Part shown: positions 11,650 through 23,564 of the stretch, one piece after another
How positions within the stretch are numbered: position 1 is the first letter of the stretch
How the letters are laid out: each line of letters starts with the position of its first letter
From: Artocarpus heterophyllus
Taxonomy: Eukaryota; Streptophyta; Magnoliopsida; Rosales; Moraceae
Reading direction: 5' to 3'
Length of the DNA: 64,000 bases
NCBI GenBank assembly: GCA_025403435.1
Contig: CM046353.1
Span: 25,146,259 to 25,210,258 of the forward strand
Translations under genes and position numbers: made by a program
Notes under the pieces: generated by a model
What the model was told of the DNA's origin: nothing
Seen by the model: the letters and a program-made list of their open reading frames with translations, nothing else
The model's database searches: none

Positions 11650-11975
11650 TTTGTGAATATGTGAAATTATGTGAATATGTGAAATTGTAAACTTGTGAAT
11701 ATGTAAAGATGTGAATAAGTGTAATATGCGAAATTATGTAAATATATGAAATATGTGAAAGTATGTGAATATGTGAAATTGTGTAATTGAAATTGTAAAC
11801 TTGTGAATATGTGAAGATGTGAATATGTGTAATATGTGAAATTATATGAATATGTGAATATGTGAAATTACGTGAATATGTGAAATTGTGTAATTGAAAT
11901 TGTAAAATTTTGAATATGTGAAGATGTGAATATGTGTAATATGTGAAATTATGTGAATATGTGTAATATGTCAAC
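11650..11975. repeat. GTGAATAT satellite with a 107-108 bp higher-order period
   Basis: Short units close to ATGTGAA and ATGTGAATATGTGAAATT repeat for about 325 bp. The marker ATTGTAAA occurs at 11684, 11792 and 11899, which gives a higher-order period of 108 and 107 bp in three copies. The array lies inside the inferred first intron of the CACTA-like gene. Confidence 0.9.
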
Positions 11976-12104
11976 TTATAATATATGCTTTTTAATATGT
12001 AATTATGTAATATATCAATTTAGAATATGTCAATTTTACACTATAAGATAGTAATTTAATATTATTATGTATGTGTTAGTTTTTGCTTACTTTGCACAGG
12101 TATA

Positions 12105-13153
12105 ATGTCTCACGAGATCGATAGTGACCAATACGAGGACGAGTACGAAGAACGCACTCCATCTTCATCGCAATATAGCAAGGAAACCCAATGCAGTAAG
12201 CCACGAAGGTGAACCGAATTCGATCTGAAAGTAGACTTTGAGTGAAGGGCTACATTGATGAAAAAGTTCATCGGATGAGAAAGAAAGGTTTAAGAATTGA
12301 AGTGACTTTTGATTGAAAGGCCAATTGGAAGGCACGCCTGGCCATGAATTAAGCAGTTAAATTGGAGTCCTTAGTCGAGAACATGTTCTTATATGGGTAA
12401 AAGATTGGAGGTCTAAGGATCTAGAACAAGTAAAAGAGGTGATTTAGAGAGAGATTTATGAAGCTTTCATAGTTGATAATTGGTATAGGAAAAAGGCTTT
12501 GAAGGTTTGTGGCAAATTAGCAAAGGGGTTTAGATCCGACCTCTATATTACCTTCATACAGCCATACCTTTCCATTTTGGAGGAGGATAAAAATGTATAT
12601 AAACGGCCTCTTACTGGTAGTACACTACTACCCCTCCATAAACGATAACATTGGGAAGCTTTTATGATGTATCGACATTCCACTATATTATGTACTGCTC
12701 TATGGTTGGCCAAGTCAGATATAGAGAGCCTGAGCAATCATTGGTACATTAATATCTTACTCGTATTACATATATCAAATATTCTATTATTAATATATTA
12801 CTAATATAGTGTAACATAGTTAGCTAAGGCGGACATGCTACCAACACGGGAGGAGTTGTGGGTAAAATCATGTTAAGGTCCTGATGAACAGTTAAAAAAT
12901 CCAAAAGTAGCAAAAATTGAGAACTTGATTGTAAGTTTATTGAACACGTACCATTTATTTGTAATTTAATACCAGTTGAAGGATCTTAAGAATAACATGG
13001 TTTTGTTGTTGTTTTACAGGATGAATACATGATGCAACAAAGTCAAGGGAGCTTCCAATTGGTTGGTAATGATGACATTTTGACAAGGGCACTAAGGAAA
13101 CCAAAACATTCAAGATGTGTTCGCGGTCAATCGAAGTATGTAAAGCAGTTTCA
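12105..13153 (+). pseudogene. CACTA (En/Spm) Transposase_24-like protein, broken
   Basis: From the ATG at 12105 the frame gives an acidic N-terminus (MSHEIDSDQYEDEYEERTPS), then stops and shifts interrupt it. Further pieces in several frames match what I know of the plant Transposase_24 family of CACTA elements: GLRIEVTFD, AVKLESLV, then VKDWRSKDLEQVKEVI and YEAFIVDNWYRKKALK (about 12390-12510), LAKGFRSDL with IQPYL, PTREELWVKS (about 12841-12870), and, after a probable intron (GTAAGT at 12932 to ACAG at 13019), the signature ILTRALRKPKHSRCVRG (about 13075-13130; the family has ALGTPEHGGRVRG). The gene is cut at 13153 by a copia LTR. I see no CACTA termini nearby. The family call is moderately sure; loss of function is certain. 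Confidence 0.55.
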
Positions 13154-15075
13154 ATACCAAAACTTGTCCTCTTTACATTCATAGTTGTTGAATGTATGTT
13201 AAGCAAATAAAAGTCTGAGACTGTCGATCTAAACCTTTAAGAATTTGGCATATGATTGATAGATTATGGGAAGACACAATTCTTAAGGTGATGGTCTAAA
13301 TCATAAGATCTGCAATCGATGTAATGAAGTTGGGTGCTTTATTCATGTGTAGATTGTTATGTTGTCTATATCCTTAACGGGAGATGGTTTGTCTTGACCA
13401 ATGAACATGTAGACTCCATGAATAGAAACATTGGCTCATTGTCATAGGTGACGATGTGTTGGATCGGGACATAAAGTGAAATGATTTGGATTAATAATTC
13501 GGTCTTGGAAAATCGATTCACTTTAGACAATCATGTGTATTGTATCTTAATCTTAAGATGAATAGTGGGCCCGTTGTCTCGATTTATGTCTTTTGATATA
13601 CCAAAGGGTGACATCTATATTTTATAGAGGTATGCATGCCGGTATGTTAGAGGCATGACTCTTGATAGCGTAGACCTATTACTCATAGATATGAAATTCA
13701 TAGCTCCTCTTTAGGAGTAGTGATATCCTCTTATATGTGTTATCTTGTAATTGAAAAACTGGAGCGCTCAACTATTCAGATATATAGGTGTAATCGAATG
13801 GTACACTGTCTTTGGATGGTGAGTTTTATAAAGTTGAGATAATGGATCGTAAGATAAAAATAATCGGGAAGGTAAGACAGAACTTGTCCTTAAGCTGATT
13901 ATGGATAATCCTATAGGGATACGATACATTATGATATGTCATGGAGACTTAGCTATATGAGCTTCGTAATTCTATATTGTTTGTGAGTGTAGCTCCAAGC
14001 TTTTAGTGGAGTAGCCTTGGAGTTGATAATTATGAAATGTATATCTAGGATATTGGGTTTCATAATTATCGAGAGCTTGAACTATATAGGTCCATTTGGT
14101 CCCCTTTGCTAGCTCATAGAAATCCTATAACGTTATAGCGTGCTTTTTCAATAATTAGTGACTTATGTCAAATTTATCAAATTTGCTGGAATTTGGAAGA
14201 ATCAAATAATTCATATTTGTTTATTAGTTGAATTAATTTTAATTTTGTGATAAAATTAATTCAAGATAAACTTATTGAATTATCGGGATAGGATAATTCA
14301 TGTTTGTTTATCGATTGGATTAATTTTGAATTAATTCAAGATAAACTTGTTGAATTATCAGGAATGTTTATTTTCCTAGAGATTATCTAGAAATGACTGT
14401 TTTAATCAGATAACTTCTCTATTAGGTTATTTGAATTAAAACTGAGGCTCTATCCTAAAAATCTCAGGTGGAAAATAAAGATTCATACGGATAAAATAAT
14501 CGTAAGTATAGTAGGCCGATCTTAAACTTTGGCCTGCTGATGGGATAGGTTCGGCAGGCCGATCTGCTAGTTTGGCCTATCAGCCGTGAGATTTTTTATC
14601 ACGTGTTTTAGACACAAATTTTATTAGATATTGTTTGTGATTTGATTTTGATTCGAATTTTTGAGACCCTATTTGATAAGGACTGATTCCTGGGCCTAAC
14701 CTCTTTAAAAAGGGAGTGAGTCTCATTATTATTTAGATCAGTTGAGAGATTAAGAGTAATACTCTGCCGATGAGACTCTAGAAACTCCTTGAGAGCTATT
14801 GTTCATAAATCACGAATTGTAGCTTTAGGTTCTCTCAATTGGTTAGAAGGAGAGTCACCTAGTGGAAGAGCTGGACATGTGAGCCCACACTCTCATCGTG
14901 GATAGAGAATAGCAAAGAAGACCAGTTGGTTCTTCACTATTTCAGTAGCTTTTCAACATATACAAGGTTAGTAAGATCTGGTTAATTTATGCATATAGCG
15001 TGTTGAACTTGTGTTTTAGAAAATACTCTGATATAAAATTTTTTAAAATTTTCGCTATGTACCATTTTTCCAATA
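13154..15075 (+). mobile_element. 5'-truncated copia LTR (plus)
   Basis: Homologous to the solo LTR at 2442-4473 from its base ~90 (ATACCAAAACTTGTCC) to its end (TTTTTCCAATA; the canonical end is CCAACA). The first ~90 bp are missing at the junction with the CACTA-like gene. The right edge abuts Copia-B RT on the opposite strand. The U3 palindrome cluster lies at about 14510-14590. Confidence 0.85.
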
Positions 15076-15550
15076 GAGAATACAGATGGACTTAAGCATG
15101 GCTATAGGTGAAAAGGTTTCCTCATCATCGGTTCCTTCCTTTTGCGTGTATACCTTAGATACTAGTCTAACCTTACAGGTTTCGACTTTTCCATCTACTC
15201 CTCACTTTCTCTTATAGATCCACTTATATCCTATAGGCTTTACCCCTTTAGGAAGATCCACAATTTCCTATACTCGATTAGTCTCCATAGACTTTATCTC
15301 AGTGTTCATGACTTCTATCTAGAGTTTTGAATCAACATCCTTTATAGCTTCTTTGTAAGTGTAAGGATCCCTGTTATGTTCATCTGGTTCAGCCAAAAAG
15401 GTTTCACCATTGTGCATATACCTTTAGGGTTGACGCCTGATCCTCCCACAATGCCGAAGCCCCTTAGGTTGTTGTTCGGTTGGTTTTTCTATATTGATTA
15501 GATTGGTTTCTAATGGAACCCCCGAGTGATTGAATCTCTCACCAACTCCT
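15076..15550 (-). pseudogene. Copia-B reverse transcriptase N-terminal fragment
   Basis: The minus strand encodes the linker and the start of the copia RT: MNTEIKSMETNRV, VDLPKGVKPIGYKWIYKRK, and KVYTQKEGTDDEETFSPIA. It matches Copia-F at about 62830-63300 base for base over most of its length. It breaks off at 15076 against the plus-oriented LTR, so the YVDD half of RT and RNase H are missing here. At about 15550 it joins the 5' leader directly. Gag, protease and integrase are therefore deleted. It carries in-frame stops and is not functional. Confidence 0.8.
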
Positions 15551-17071
15551 TTAGTAAGATAACACAATCAAGTAAACAAACAATTGTGTTTATGAGTCAA
15601 AACCTTCAAAATAACACAACCTTACACCAATAATTCCTAACTCAGAATTCAACAAGCTGCCCAGGGGAGACTTGCAAAATTCAATTAGGAACACAAATCC
15701 CCTCCGATTAATATATGCAATCCAAGACCCATCTAATCCAACATATATTAATAATTGTTTTCTTTGGCCATTAATTTTATTAACAGAGCTCCTAGGGGAG
15801 GTTAATAATAAGATTAACATGAGTAACCATCATTTCAACTATTTTATTTATGATCTATATCACCACCTAGGGTGTGCAATGATAGATCATGCTAAAATAA
15901 ACTATCCTTTTGGAGATCTAACCCAATACATGATGAAATTTCTTCCTAGGGGTCGGGACTACCATGTGCTACATGTGGACCAATGATGGAAGCCATAGGT
16001 ATTCTCTTCAAAAACCTTCTCCAACTCAATCTTTTGAAAAACCAAGGTTTTATTTTAAAACATGCATGACCAATTTCTAATGAGCGGCGCTCCCTATTTT
16101 ATATGACATGTCATCAACACACTTGGAAAATTATATTATAATGCAAACAAGCAAAGCAATTATGCAAAGCCATAAGCAAAATAATAATAAATAACCATAA
16201 CATTATGGTTCCACCCTAGAGAAAAGAAAATAAAGATTACAAAAGATCAATCGAAACATATTATCAATTTTTCATCCTTGAATCTTCAAGTTGTATTTAT
16301 CTTCATTTGGCATCCATCTTCAAGTCTTCAATCTCGCATAGATAAAATGCTTCACTTTTTCGGTCATCACAAAATTTCATGTTTCTCAAAATTGTCTCAA
16401 AAATAAAATAAAAAATGCACTGAAAAACACATCTTTTCTGAAAACTCATAACTCTCTGCTAGCATGCTGATTTTTGAGATTGGCCTACCGGTCATAAGCG
16501 ATCGGCCTGCCACCAGAGCTGGCTAAATCATGCTCCACGGATGTCCTACTGAACTTGAGGGTATGAGCTGCCAATTGAGAAGAATTTATGTTTTTCCAAA
16601 AAACAATTTTTACGTAGTTTTTCAATCTTATTTTCAACAATTCAAAAACGTAAAAAATTTAGAGACTCAAAAAATACCTTTGGAATCGCTGTCATCCATC
16701 TTTTAGATCCGTCTTCACTTCGAATGATTATTTAATTACAAAATTTTCACAAATTTAAAATTAAATAATAATTCCTAGACGGTGATGATAGACAGCTATC
16801 TAATTACATGAAAAACCTAGATACACATTCTAACCTCTAAGGAACCATAACCGGCATAAATTAATTAATTAATAATAATTAAATAATAATTTAATCAACC
16901 ATAATTATTTTATAAACATTCACCATATAGTCTCATGACAATATATAAATATATAAAAACCTTAGAGTGCCAACTCCCTAAAATATTAAATTCTACCATA
17001 GGAGAGATCAAGAGCAGAAAAATTTACAAATGTAGCATGATCATAAACTTGTAAATTTACGTAAAAACATG
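15551..17071 (-). other. Copia-B 5' leader (untranslated)
   Basis: This is the 1.5-kb region between PBS and gag of the copia family. It aligns with the Copia-C leader (35615-38003) and the Copia-E leader (50207-51811). Shared blocks include the stretch with GCAAAGC and CCACCCTAGAG (about 16150-16220) and a palindrome cluster (about 16480-16515). No long coding frame is shared between copies, so it is taken as non-coding. Confidence 0.75.
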
Positions 17072-17085
17072 GCCCTGATACCAAT
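17072..17085 (-). other. Primer binding site of Copia-B
   Basis: The minus strand reads ATTGGTATCAGGGC directly after the LTR end CCAACA. It is the initiator-tRNA-Met type with a base change (TGGTATCAGAGC expected). Confidence 0.75.
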
Positions 17086-18450
17086 TGTTGGAAAAACGTC
17101 TACACAGTGGAGTTTTAAAAATTTTAAATTAGAGTATTTTTAAAAGAACAAGTTTAACATGCTATGTTATAAATTAACCAGATCTTACTAACTTTTATAT
17201 GTTGAAGAGCTCCTTTAATCAATGTAGAGAAGAACTTTCCAAAAGAGCCTCAATTAACTGGTCTTCTTTGCCATTCTCTATCCTCGATCAGAGTGTGTGT
17301 GGGCATATGTCATATAGCTCTTCCATCAGTGACTCTTCTTTCAACCACTTGAGAAGACCTGGAACAAAGGTTCGTGATTATGAACAAAAGCTCTCTAGGA
17401 GTTTCAGAGTATCTAATACTATAATACTCCCTTTTAACTTCTCAACTGATCTTTATAACTCTGAAACTCACTCCCTATTTATAAAGGCCATCCCTAAGGC
17501 TAGTCATTATCAGATAAGGCAGTAAAAATTTGAATCTAAATCAACTTCTGTTAAAATCGCATAAAAAATGTGTGATCAAATTATCGTTAGATTGGTAGGC
17601 CAAACTAACTAATTAGCCTACCGAACTTGCGATAACATGATCCTTGAGAATCTTTTATTTCTCACCTGAGATTCTTTGAATAAAGCCTCATTTTTAATTC
17701 AAATAACCCAATAAAGAAGTTATCTGATTAAAACAGTCATATCTTGATAATCTCTAGAAAAATAAATATTCTTGATAATTCAACAAGTTTATCTTAAATT
17801 AATTTACAAAATTAGCTTAACCGATAAATAGACATGAATTATCTGATGCTATCGAATTTCAACCAATCTTATAATTTAACATAAGCCACCAATTGATTGG
17901 AAAACCATGCCGTATCGTTACAGGTTTTATTATGAGCTAATAAAATAATGGGACCATTAGTAATTTTAGGATTAAGATACAACATATATGATTGTCTAAA
18001 GTGAATTAATTTGCACAGATAGAATTATTAATCCAAATCAATTCAACTTTATGTCCCGATCCAATACATCGTCACCTATGGCAATGTACCAATGTTTCTA
18101 CTCGTAGATTCCAACTTCGATGGCCAAGACAAGCCATCTTCAATCAGGGATGCAGACAACATAACAATCTTAGAATGTATAAAGGACCCAACTTTATTCC
18201 TTCAATTACAAATCTTATTTAAACCATCACCTTTAGAATCATGACTTTCGCATAATCTGTCCATCATATGCCTGTTCTTAAAGGTTTAGACCGACAGTCT
18301 CTAACTTTTATTTGCTTAACATACGTTCAACAAATATGAATATAAGGAGGACAACATTTGATATATTAATAATAAATAAATTCTTTGTTGACAAAATGTC
18401 TCCAAAAACATATTACAACATTTTACTCCTTAGGCCGTACATGTCTAACA
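17086..18450 (-). repeat. 5' LTR of Copia-B with an internal deletion
   Basis: On the minus strand this LTR starts TGTTAGACATG at 18450 and ends CCAACA at 17086. It is 1,365 bp against about 2.0 kb in relatives. Most of the loss is one gap near 17945, where the block from GAGCTAGCAAA to ATAATGGGCCC (about 0.5 kb in Copia-F, 60510-61025) is missing. A TATA-like TTTATAAATAG lies near 17477-17487 (minus). The right edge enters the Athila-like array, so Copia-B inserted into that array. Confidence 0.85.
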
Positions 18451-18772
18451 AACTCTCCCAACCAATCACTCGAGCTTAATGGTAAGTACCAAATACCGTC
18501 TTTCTCCCTATTTCACTTGTCCTCCTTTTCCGAGTAGGTTAGTGAAATCAAAAAGAGCGGAGTGAGAAAAAGTGATATTGGAGATGTTTTGCAAGGACCA
18601 AGTGAACATACCACTCTTAAATGCCATCAAACAGGTGCCTTGCTATGCAAAGTTCCTCAAGCAATTGTACACCACTAAGCAGAAATTGAAAGGTAATGAG
18701 GTAAGAGGTGTGTAGGAGAATTTGTCGACAGTTTTATGAAAAAAGCTTTCTCCTAAGTACAAGGATCCAAGT
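18451..18772 (+). pseudogene. Athila-like gag-protease linker, unit A
   Basis: Corresponds to 23240-23564 and 28690-29013 in units B and C. It starts inside the CTCTCCCACCAACAATCC block, where Copia-B entered. Short matching peptides (for example QVPCYAKFLK from about 18630) belong to the Athila polyprotein just before protease. Stops occur throughout. No separate gene is seen. Confidence 0.55.
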
Positions 18773-19090
18773 ATGTTCACTACGCCTTGTACTATTGGCA
18801 ACACCAGGTTTGACAAGGCCTTGATAAATTTAAGAGCATCAATTAATATTACGCCATATTCTATTTTTGTTTCTTTAGATATCGTTACACTTAAAGAAAC
18901 CAGTGTGACTCTGCAACTTGCTGATCGCTTTAATGTTTATCCAATAGGAGTTGTGGAAGTTGTTTTGATGCCTGTGAATGGAATGGTTTTCCTAGCATAC
19001 TTTTATGTACTTGATATGGAGGATGACTCTTCATTTACTTCAACAGCAATACTTCTTAGGAGACCATACATGAAGACAAAACTAGACTAA
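18773..19090 (+). pseudogene. Athila-like aspartic protease, unit A
   Basis: An open frame of 105 residues with the order and motifs of the Athila/gypsy protease: MFTTPCTIGNTRFDKALI, then NLRASIN at about residues 22-28 where the family has DLGASIN, PYSIF, LKETSVTLQLADR (about 43-55), VYPIGVVE, FYVLDMEDD, and the flap-end block ILLRRPYMKT. The catalytic Asp is Asn and the Gly is Arg, so it should be inactive, although the frame is still open. It would cleave Gag-Pol in the particle. Downstream the usual RT is missing. Units B and C hold sister copies at 23565 and 29014. Confidence 0.75.
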
Positions 19091-20859
19091 AATTTTTAAG
19101 TACTAGGAACATTCACAATTGAGTTTGATGGGGGGGGGGGGTGATATGTTTCCCTCAAGAGGGAGGATGAGAGCAAGGTACCATGTCAGCCTAAGGACAA
19201 TAAACCAAGTGCTTATTAGGAGGCAACCAATGAAGGGAGAGCACGGTTTGAGAGATTTGATTTTTCTTACTTTTTCATTCTATCTTTTATTGATTTTGCT
19301 TTTGTTTGTTTTGTGTGCTTAAGTTTTTTCTTTTCTTCTATACGTAGTCTTACATTAAAGGCAATGTAAGGTTTAAGTACAGGAAAAAGGATTTAGGATT
19401 TGTTTTTATTTTCTAAAAATAAAAGCAAGAAATGTTAAAACAAAAAAAAATTTTAATTTTTGCTTTATGTTTTGTTTTTATTTTAGGTTTTTGAGTCGTT
19501 TTAGAGTCTTAGGACACCTTCCAACTTTTTTGATAAGAACTGAGCATTAATTTTCTTGGCATTGACTGCTTGTGAGTATTGTGTTGGATCTTGATGTCAT
19601 TCTTTTATTAATATGGCTTTATGTTGATTATACTCACATTCTATGCACATAGCCATGTTATTTGGTAAAGAGACTCACATGTTAGATTAGGTAAATTCTT
19701 ATACCCTTATTTTAACTTTCACCTTAATTTTGACATGTCAGGGTTGAATTTTACAACTCTCCTGAAGGTTTTTCAAGACGAACGGCTGATCAAGCATCAT
19801 TTGGAAAATGATTAAGGCACTAGGATTGCTAGCACCTAGGCCGAATTAGCCAAAGCCCTAATTAATATTCCCAAGAGGGCATCTCCCTAGTAAGCTAAGT
19901 TGAGCGTTTCATGTAAAACTTTTTCTTTGGTTAACCACATCTTCTTACCTAGCCTAGTCAAATTTATTATCGAACCCTAGTTTTGAAGATGAATTGGAGC
20001 TTTAGAATTTTATTTCATGTACATGGGAATTTTGTAAGAATTTGCATATGGGACACGAGATTAGTATAAGGGAGAGTACGAATCAAGGGAATCGAATCAA
20101 GAAAAAGGAGTGGAAGAACATTTGTAAGGATTTCTCATGAAAAAAAAAGAAAAGAATTAAATTAATATACAAAAAAGAGAGAAAGAAAGGAAAAAAAAAA
20201 GGAAAAGAATGTTTCAAGGAAAGAAAAATCAAAAAAAGAAAAACAAAAAAAGAAAAATAAATAAATATCTTGAGCTTTCCCAGTCATATTTTGGTGCTAC
20301 AAGATTAGTTAGAATATTGTGAAGGCCCACAATAATGACATTAGGCCTATATTTTTACTTTTATGGGCTAGGTTTTGTGAGGTGTTCATTAAAAAATTTT
20401 ACGATGTCTCAAAGGCTATGAAATTTTTAGGACCTTTGTAATTACTATATCCTTTGTTTCTTTTAACCACTATCTCTTGGCCCCATTGCAACCCATATTG
20501 AAGACCTTTTGATTTTAGGTGGTACCTTTGGCGCAGTGGAGATTTGTGCTAAAGGGGTAGCCCATTTAATCTTTGCAACCAAGATTGGGTGATCATTTCT
20601 ATGAGGACTATAAGTTTTACCTTTTTTCGAAGATTGTGTTGTTTCAATATCGTTAACAATGGCTATTTCACACACACACAACCCTACAATTAAGTGTGGT
20701 TGTATTAGGATGTATTAGCTTAAGAATGACTAATTGATATTATGCAATACTTGTTTGATTTCAAGTATTGGAAGGTTAGTTTTCTTTTCTATGTTTTTGT
20801 TTTTTGTTTTTCGCCTTAGATTTGCTCGAGGAAGAGTGAAGGTTAAGTGTTGGCGAGTT
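19091..20859 (+). other. Athila-like 3' untranslated region, unit A
   Basis: Starts with the GTTTGATGGGG block, here expanded to about 13 G (19130-19141), then GGGAGG-type sequence and CAACCAATGAAGGG. T-rich stretches follow, then GACAATGTAAGG-like text (about 19365), a purine-rich GAAA tract (about 20130-20270), and a (CA)n run near 20670. No conserved protein is seen. It ends at a weak polypurine tract (TTAAGTGTTGGCGAGT) before LTR A. Confidence 0.6.
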
Positions 20860-22346
20860 TCATAAATGCAAAATTTGACATAATTTTCTAATTAATTTTC
20901 GCATGAATCTTTGCTTAATTCTTGACTAATATGTCTTGTAGGTGGTTTTGTGTTTTGTAAGTGTTTCTAAGTTATGAGCTAAATAATGGACAAAAAATTG
21001 CATTTATCTAGTTTGAAGGTCAACGGGGGATTATGTTAAAATCTTTTGAAATTATTGGAGCTAAATCAGCAAAACAATTTGGCTAGGCAGCACCCTAGTG
21101 AAGAAAAAATCGTAGCCTAACGCCTAGTGTTTCGTGCAGCAGCATGGATTGATCTCCGCCCCTATGCATCTCCAGCGATTTTCATAGGAGAATCTTCGCT
21201 CCGCGTATGTCCCTGAGGAAAGTGTCATGCCCCTGTGCATGTTTTGTCTTGTGGCTTTGAATTTGAGCTAAATTGAGACAAGTTTACCCCTTTTTCCATC
21301 CAATACCAAAACCTAAAAATACTACACTTAGAAACAAAAATCAAATCAATTTTTCATTACTTTTCCAACCCTTTTGGAGATGAAAAGAGTGGAGAATTCT
21401 CATGGAGCTCAAGAAGTTCTATCCACATGGAGATTTCTTCAAGATCGTCAATGAGTTTTTCTTTTTCCTTCTTTCCTTTGAACTTCGAATATTTTTTTAT
21501 TTTATTCTTGGTTGTTTAATTTGGCAATTGTGCTAGGTTAATTTACTTGTGGTTAAGGGTGATTTCAAAACCCTAGACATGTTGTGTAATTGATATTTTT
21601 AGAACAATTTTCAATTTTTCCAATCGGAATTGTTTATCTTCTTCTATTTTTAATGTTCATGATTTTTATTTTATTTCGTTTGGGTTGGCCAACCAAGTGA
21701 GATAGGATAACTATCTATTGCTGGATTAGGAAGTCTTGATTTTCTAATTATTAGTAATAAATTTTGATCAATAATTGCGAGATGCTTTTCTGTGATTTGT
21801 GTGACTATAGTGCGAGATGTAACCTAGGTTGAACAATCCGAACGTGTGTATTTGCTATCTAGATCAGCCTATTTTCCTTATTGTAATGCTTCTGTTGAAT
21901 TGAATCTAGAGAACTTATTATAAGTTATTTGAGGAAAAGAGATTAAGTGAAGAGCTTATTTTACCTAATGACAAACTAAGAAAAAATTAGGATACCAGAG
22001 CTTATTGTTATCTATAATTGGTGGTATCGATAGGAAATTAGGAATAATTTGGTAATCAATTGCATAATTATTGTCTAGTGGTGACAAATGATCCTTTAGC
22101 TGGTTTAATCATTATTGTTCACAACCTCATGCATTTAATTTCATTTTTATTTATTTATTTTTTGTTTTCTTCTTTCAGTAATACTAGTTAACAAATTCAA
22201 GCCCTCCTTTTTATTTATTTAGAGTATTAATATCTTATTAATTAAACTCAATCCTCTATGGGAATGACTCTTACTCACTGCTACACTTAACTACGACTAC
22301 ACTTTAAGGTAAAAGATTAATTTGGTGCTTTCCTTGAGGCCAATCA
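20860..22346 (+). repeat. Athila-like LTR A
   Basis: A 1,487-bp LTR. The start is TCATAAATGC where sister LTR C has TGATAAGTGC, and the end is GAGGCCAATCA. It is co-linear with LTR B and LTR C over its length (shared blocks CTCAAGAAGTTCTATCCACA, GGTGATTTCAAAACC, CTCAATCCTCTATG). It sits between internal regions A and B and serves both as 3' and 5' LTR of the array. Confidence 0.75.
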
Positions 22347-23240
22347 AAATTTTTAATCCCTTGGGCTCAAGAAACTATGTGCTAGTTGTCCCCACCACCA
22401 AATAAGTGAGCAAATTCTTATCCAATATTTCTATGAGGATCTCATGCCAATGGATAGGAACATGATAAATGTCATAAGCAGAGGAGCACTAGGTGACAAA
22501 ATGCCAAAAGGTACATCAGCTTTAATTGCTAACATTGTAGCTAATTCTAAAAAATTTAGCAACTGCCATAAGCCACCAGCATTGCCAAAGAAAGTGAATG
22601 AGGTTAGTATTGCTTCTTCCATAAAATTTTTTAGATCATTTTACTTGTTCAGTAGATGGCCATGGGAAGTATGCAACACGCAAAAATGTGTGGAATTTAC
22701 TCCATAAGGGGCCATTCTCATGACATGTGCTCGATTGTGCAAGAAGGCATCACGGAGCAAGTCAACACCATTGGAGGATTCTCGAGACAACAACAGAAGT
22801 ATGGCATGTTCTCTAAACCTACAATGAAGGGTAGAGGGATCATCCTAGCTTAAGCTATGGGAGGAATCAACAATCGGTGACTCCAACTCCCACCGGGCAA
22901 CACTCAATCAATGAAACAACCATGCCAAGCCTAGCCCTAAGCCACTCCATAAGCTTCACGTACATCTCGTGAGGACATTACTAAAGCTTTGGCTACCAAC
23001 ACATTGTGATTCCAATTAGAGGCAAAGGCCTACATGTAAATCATGCCTAGTGTGGTGAGCTAATTGAAGGCCAAAGAGTCGAGAGAATTACCATTATAAA
23101 TTGCGTTGGATCCAAGAAAGAACAAGAGTGTGATAACATCGAGGAGTGGGATGTAATTAGAGACTCCACCAAAAAAGACTCCTAAGGAAGAAGAGAGTGC
23201 ACTGAAGGAGAAAGTATTTGAGAAGAATGAAGAAGCCGGC
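22347..23240 (+). pseudogene. Athila-like gag C-terminal fragment, unit B
   Basis: Enters gag in mid-domain without a PBS or leader. At 22444-22620 the frame reads MPMDRNMINVISRGALGDKM and then ALIANIVANSKKF, which matches the Athila gag block around DRNMID..GGALVDKTP..A..LI..MAANSQQF. Positions 22656-22853 encode the Cys/His box region (CGIYSIRGHSHDMC, with one Cys lost) followed by VNTIGGFSRQQQKYG. After about 22850 the sequence continues to 23240 with stops and shifts. Capsid N-terminus and leader are deleted. Unit C has the same region at 27870-28700 with more upstream sequence. Confidence 0.75.
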
Positions 23241-23564
23241 TCTCCCACCAACAATCCCTTGGGCTCAAAGGTAAGTATCTAATACCTTCAAAGGTAAGTA
23301 TCTAATCACTTGTCCTCCTTTTCCAAGCAGGTTAGTGAAATCAAAGGGAAAGGAGCATGAGAAAGAGATATGGGAGATGTTTCACAAGGACCAAGTGAAC
23401 ATACCACTCTTGGATCCCATCAAGCAGGTGCCTCAGTATGCAAAGTTCCTCAAAGAATTGTACACCACTAGGAAAAAATTGAAAGAATGAGGTAATAAGT
23501 TTGGGGGAAGTATGTGCTGGCAATTTTATAAAGGAAGCTGTCCCCTAAGTATGAGGATCCAAGT
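23241..23564 (+). pseudogene. Athila-like gag-protease linker, unit B
   Basis: Co-linear with 18451-18772 and 28690-29013. It contains a short local duplication of AAAGGTAAGTATCTAAT (about 23268 and 23293). Peptides such as VPQYAKFLKELYTT are seen in frame pieces. It is interrupted by stops. Confidence 0.5.

Noticed and set aside
11277..11656. Pro-rich (plus) and Gly/Arg-rich (minus) open frames
   Set aside because: They are produced by the C-rich minisatellite; composition alone keeps them open, and no start context, domain or conserved partner is seen.
11642..11974. Tyr/His/Ser repeat protein on the minus strand
   Set aside because: It is a translation of the GTGAATAT satellite. The frame is open because the repeat lacks stops in that phase.
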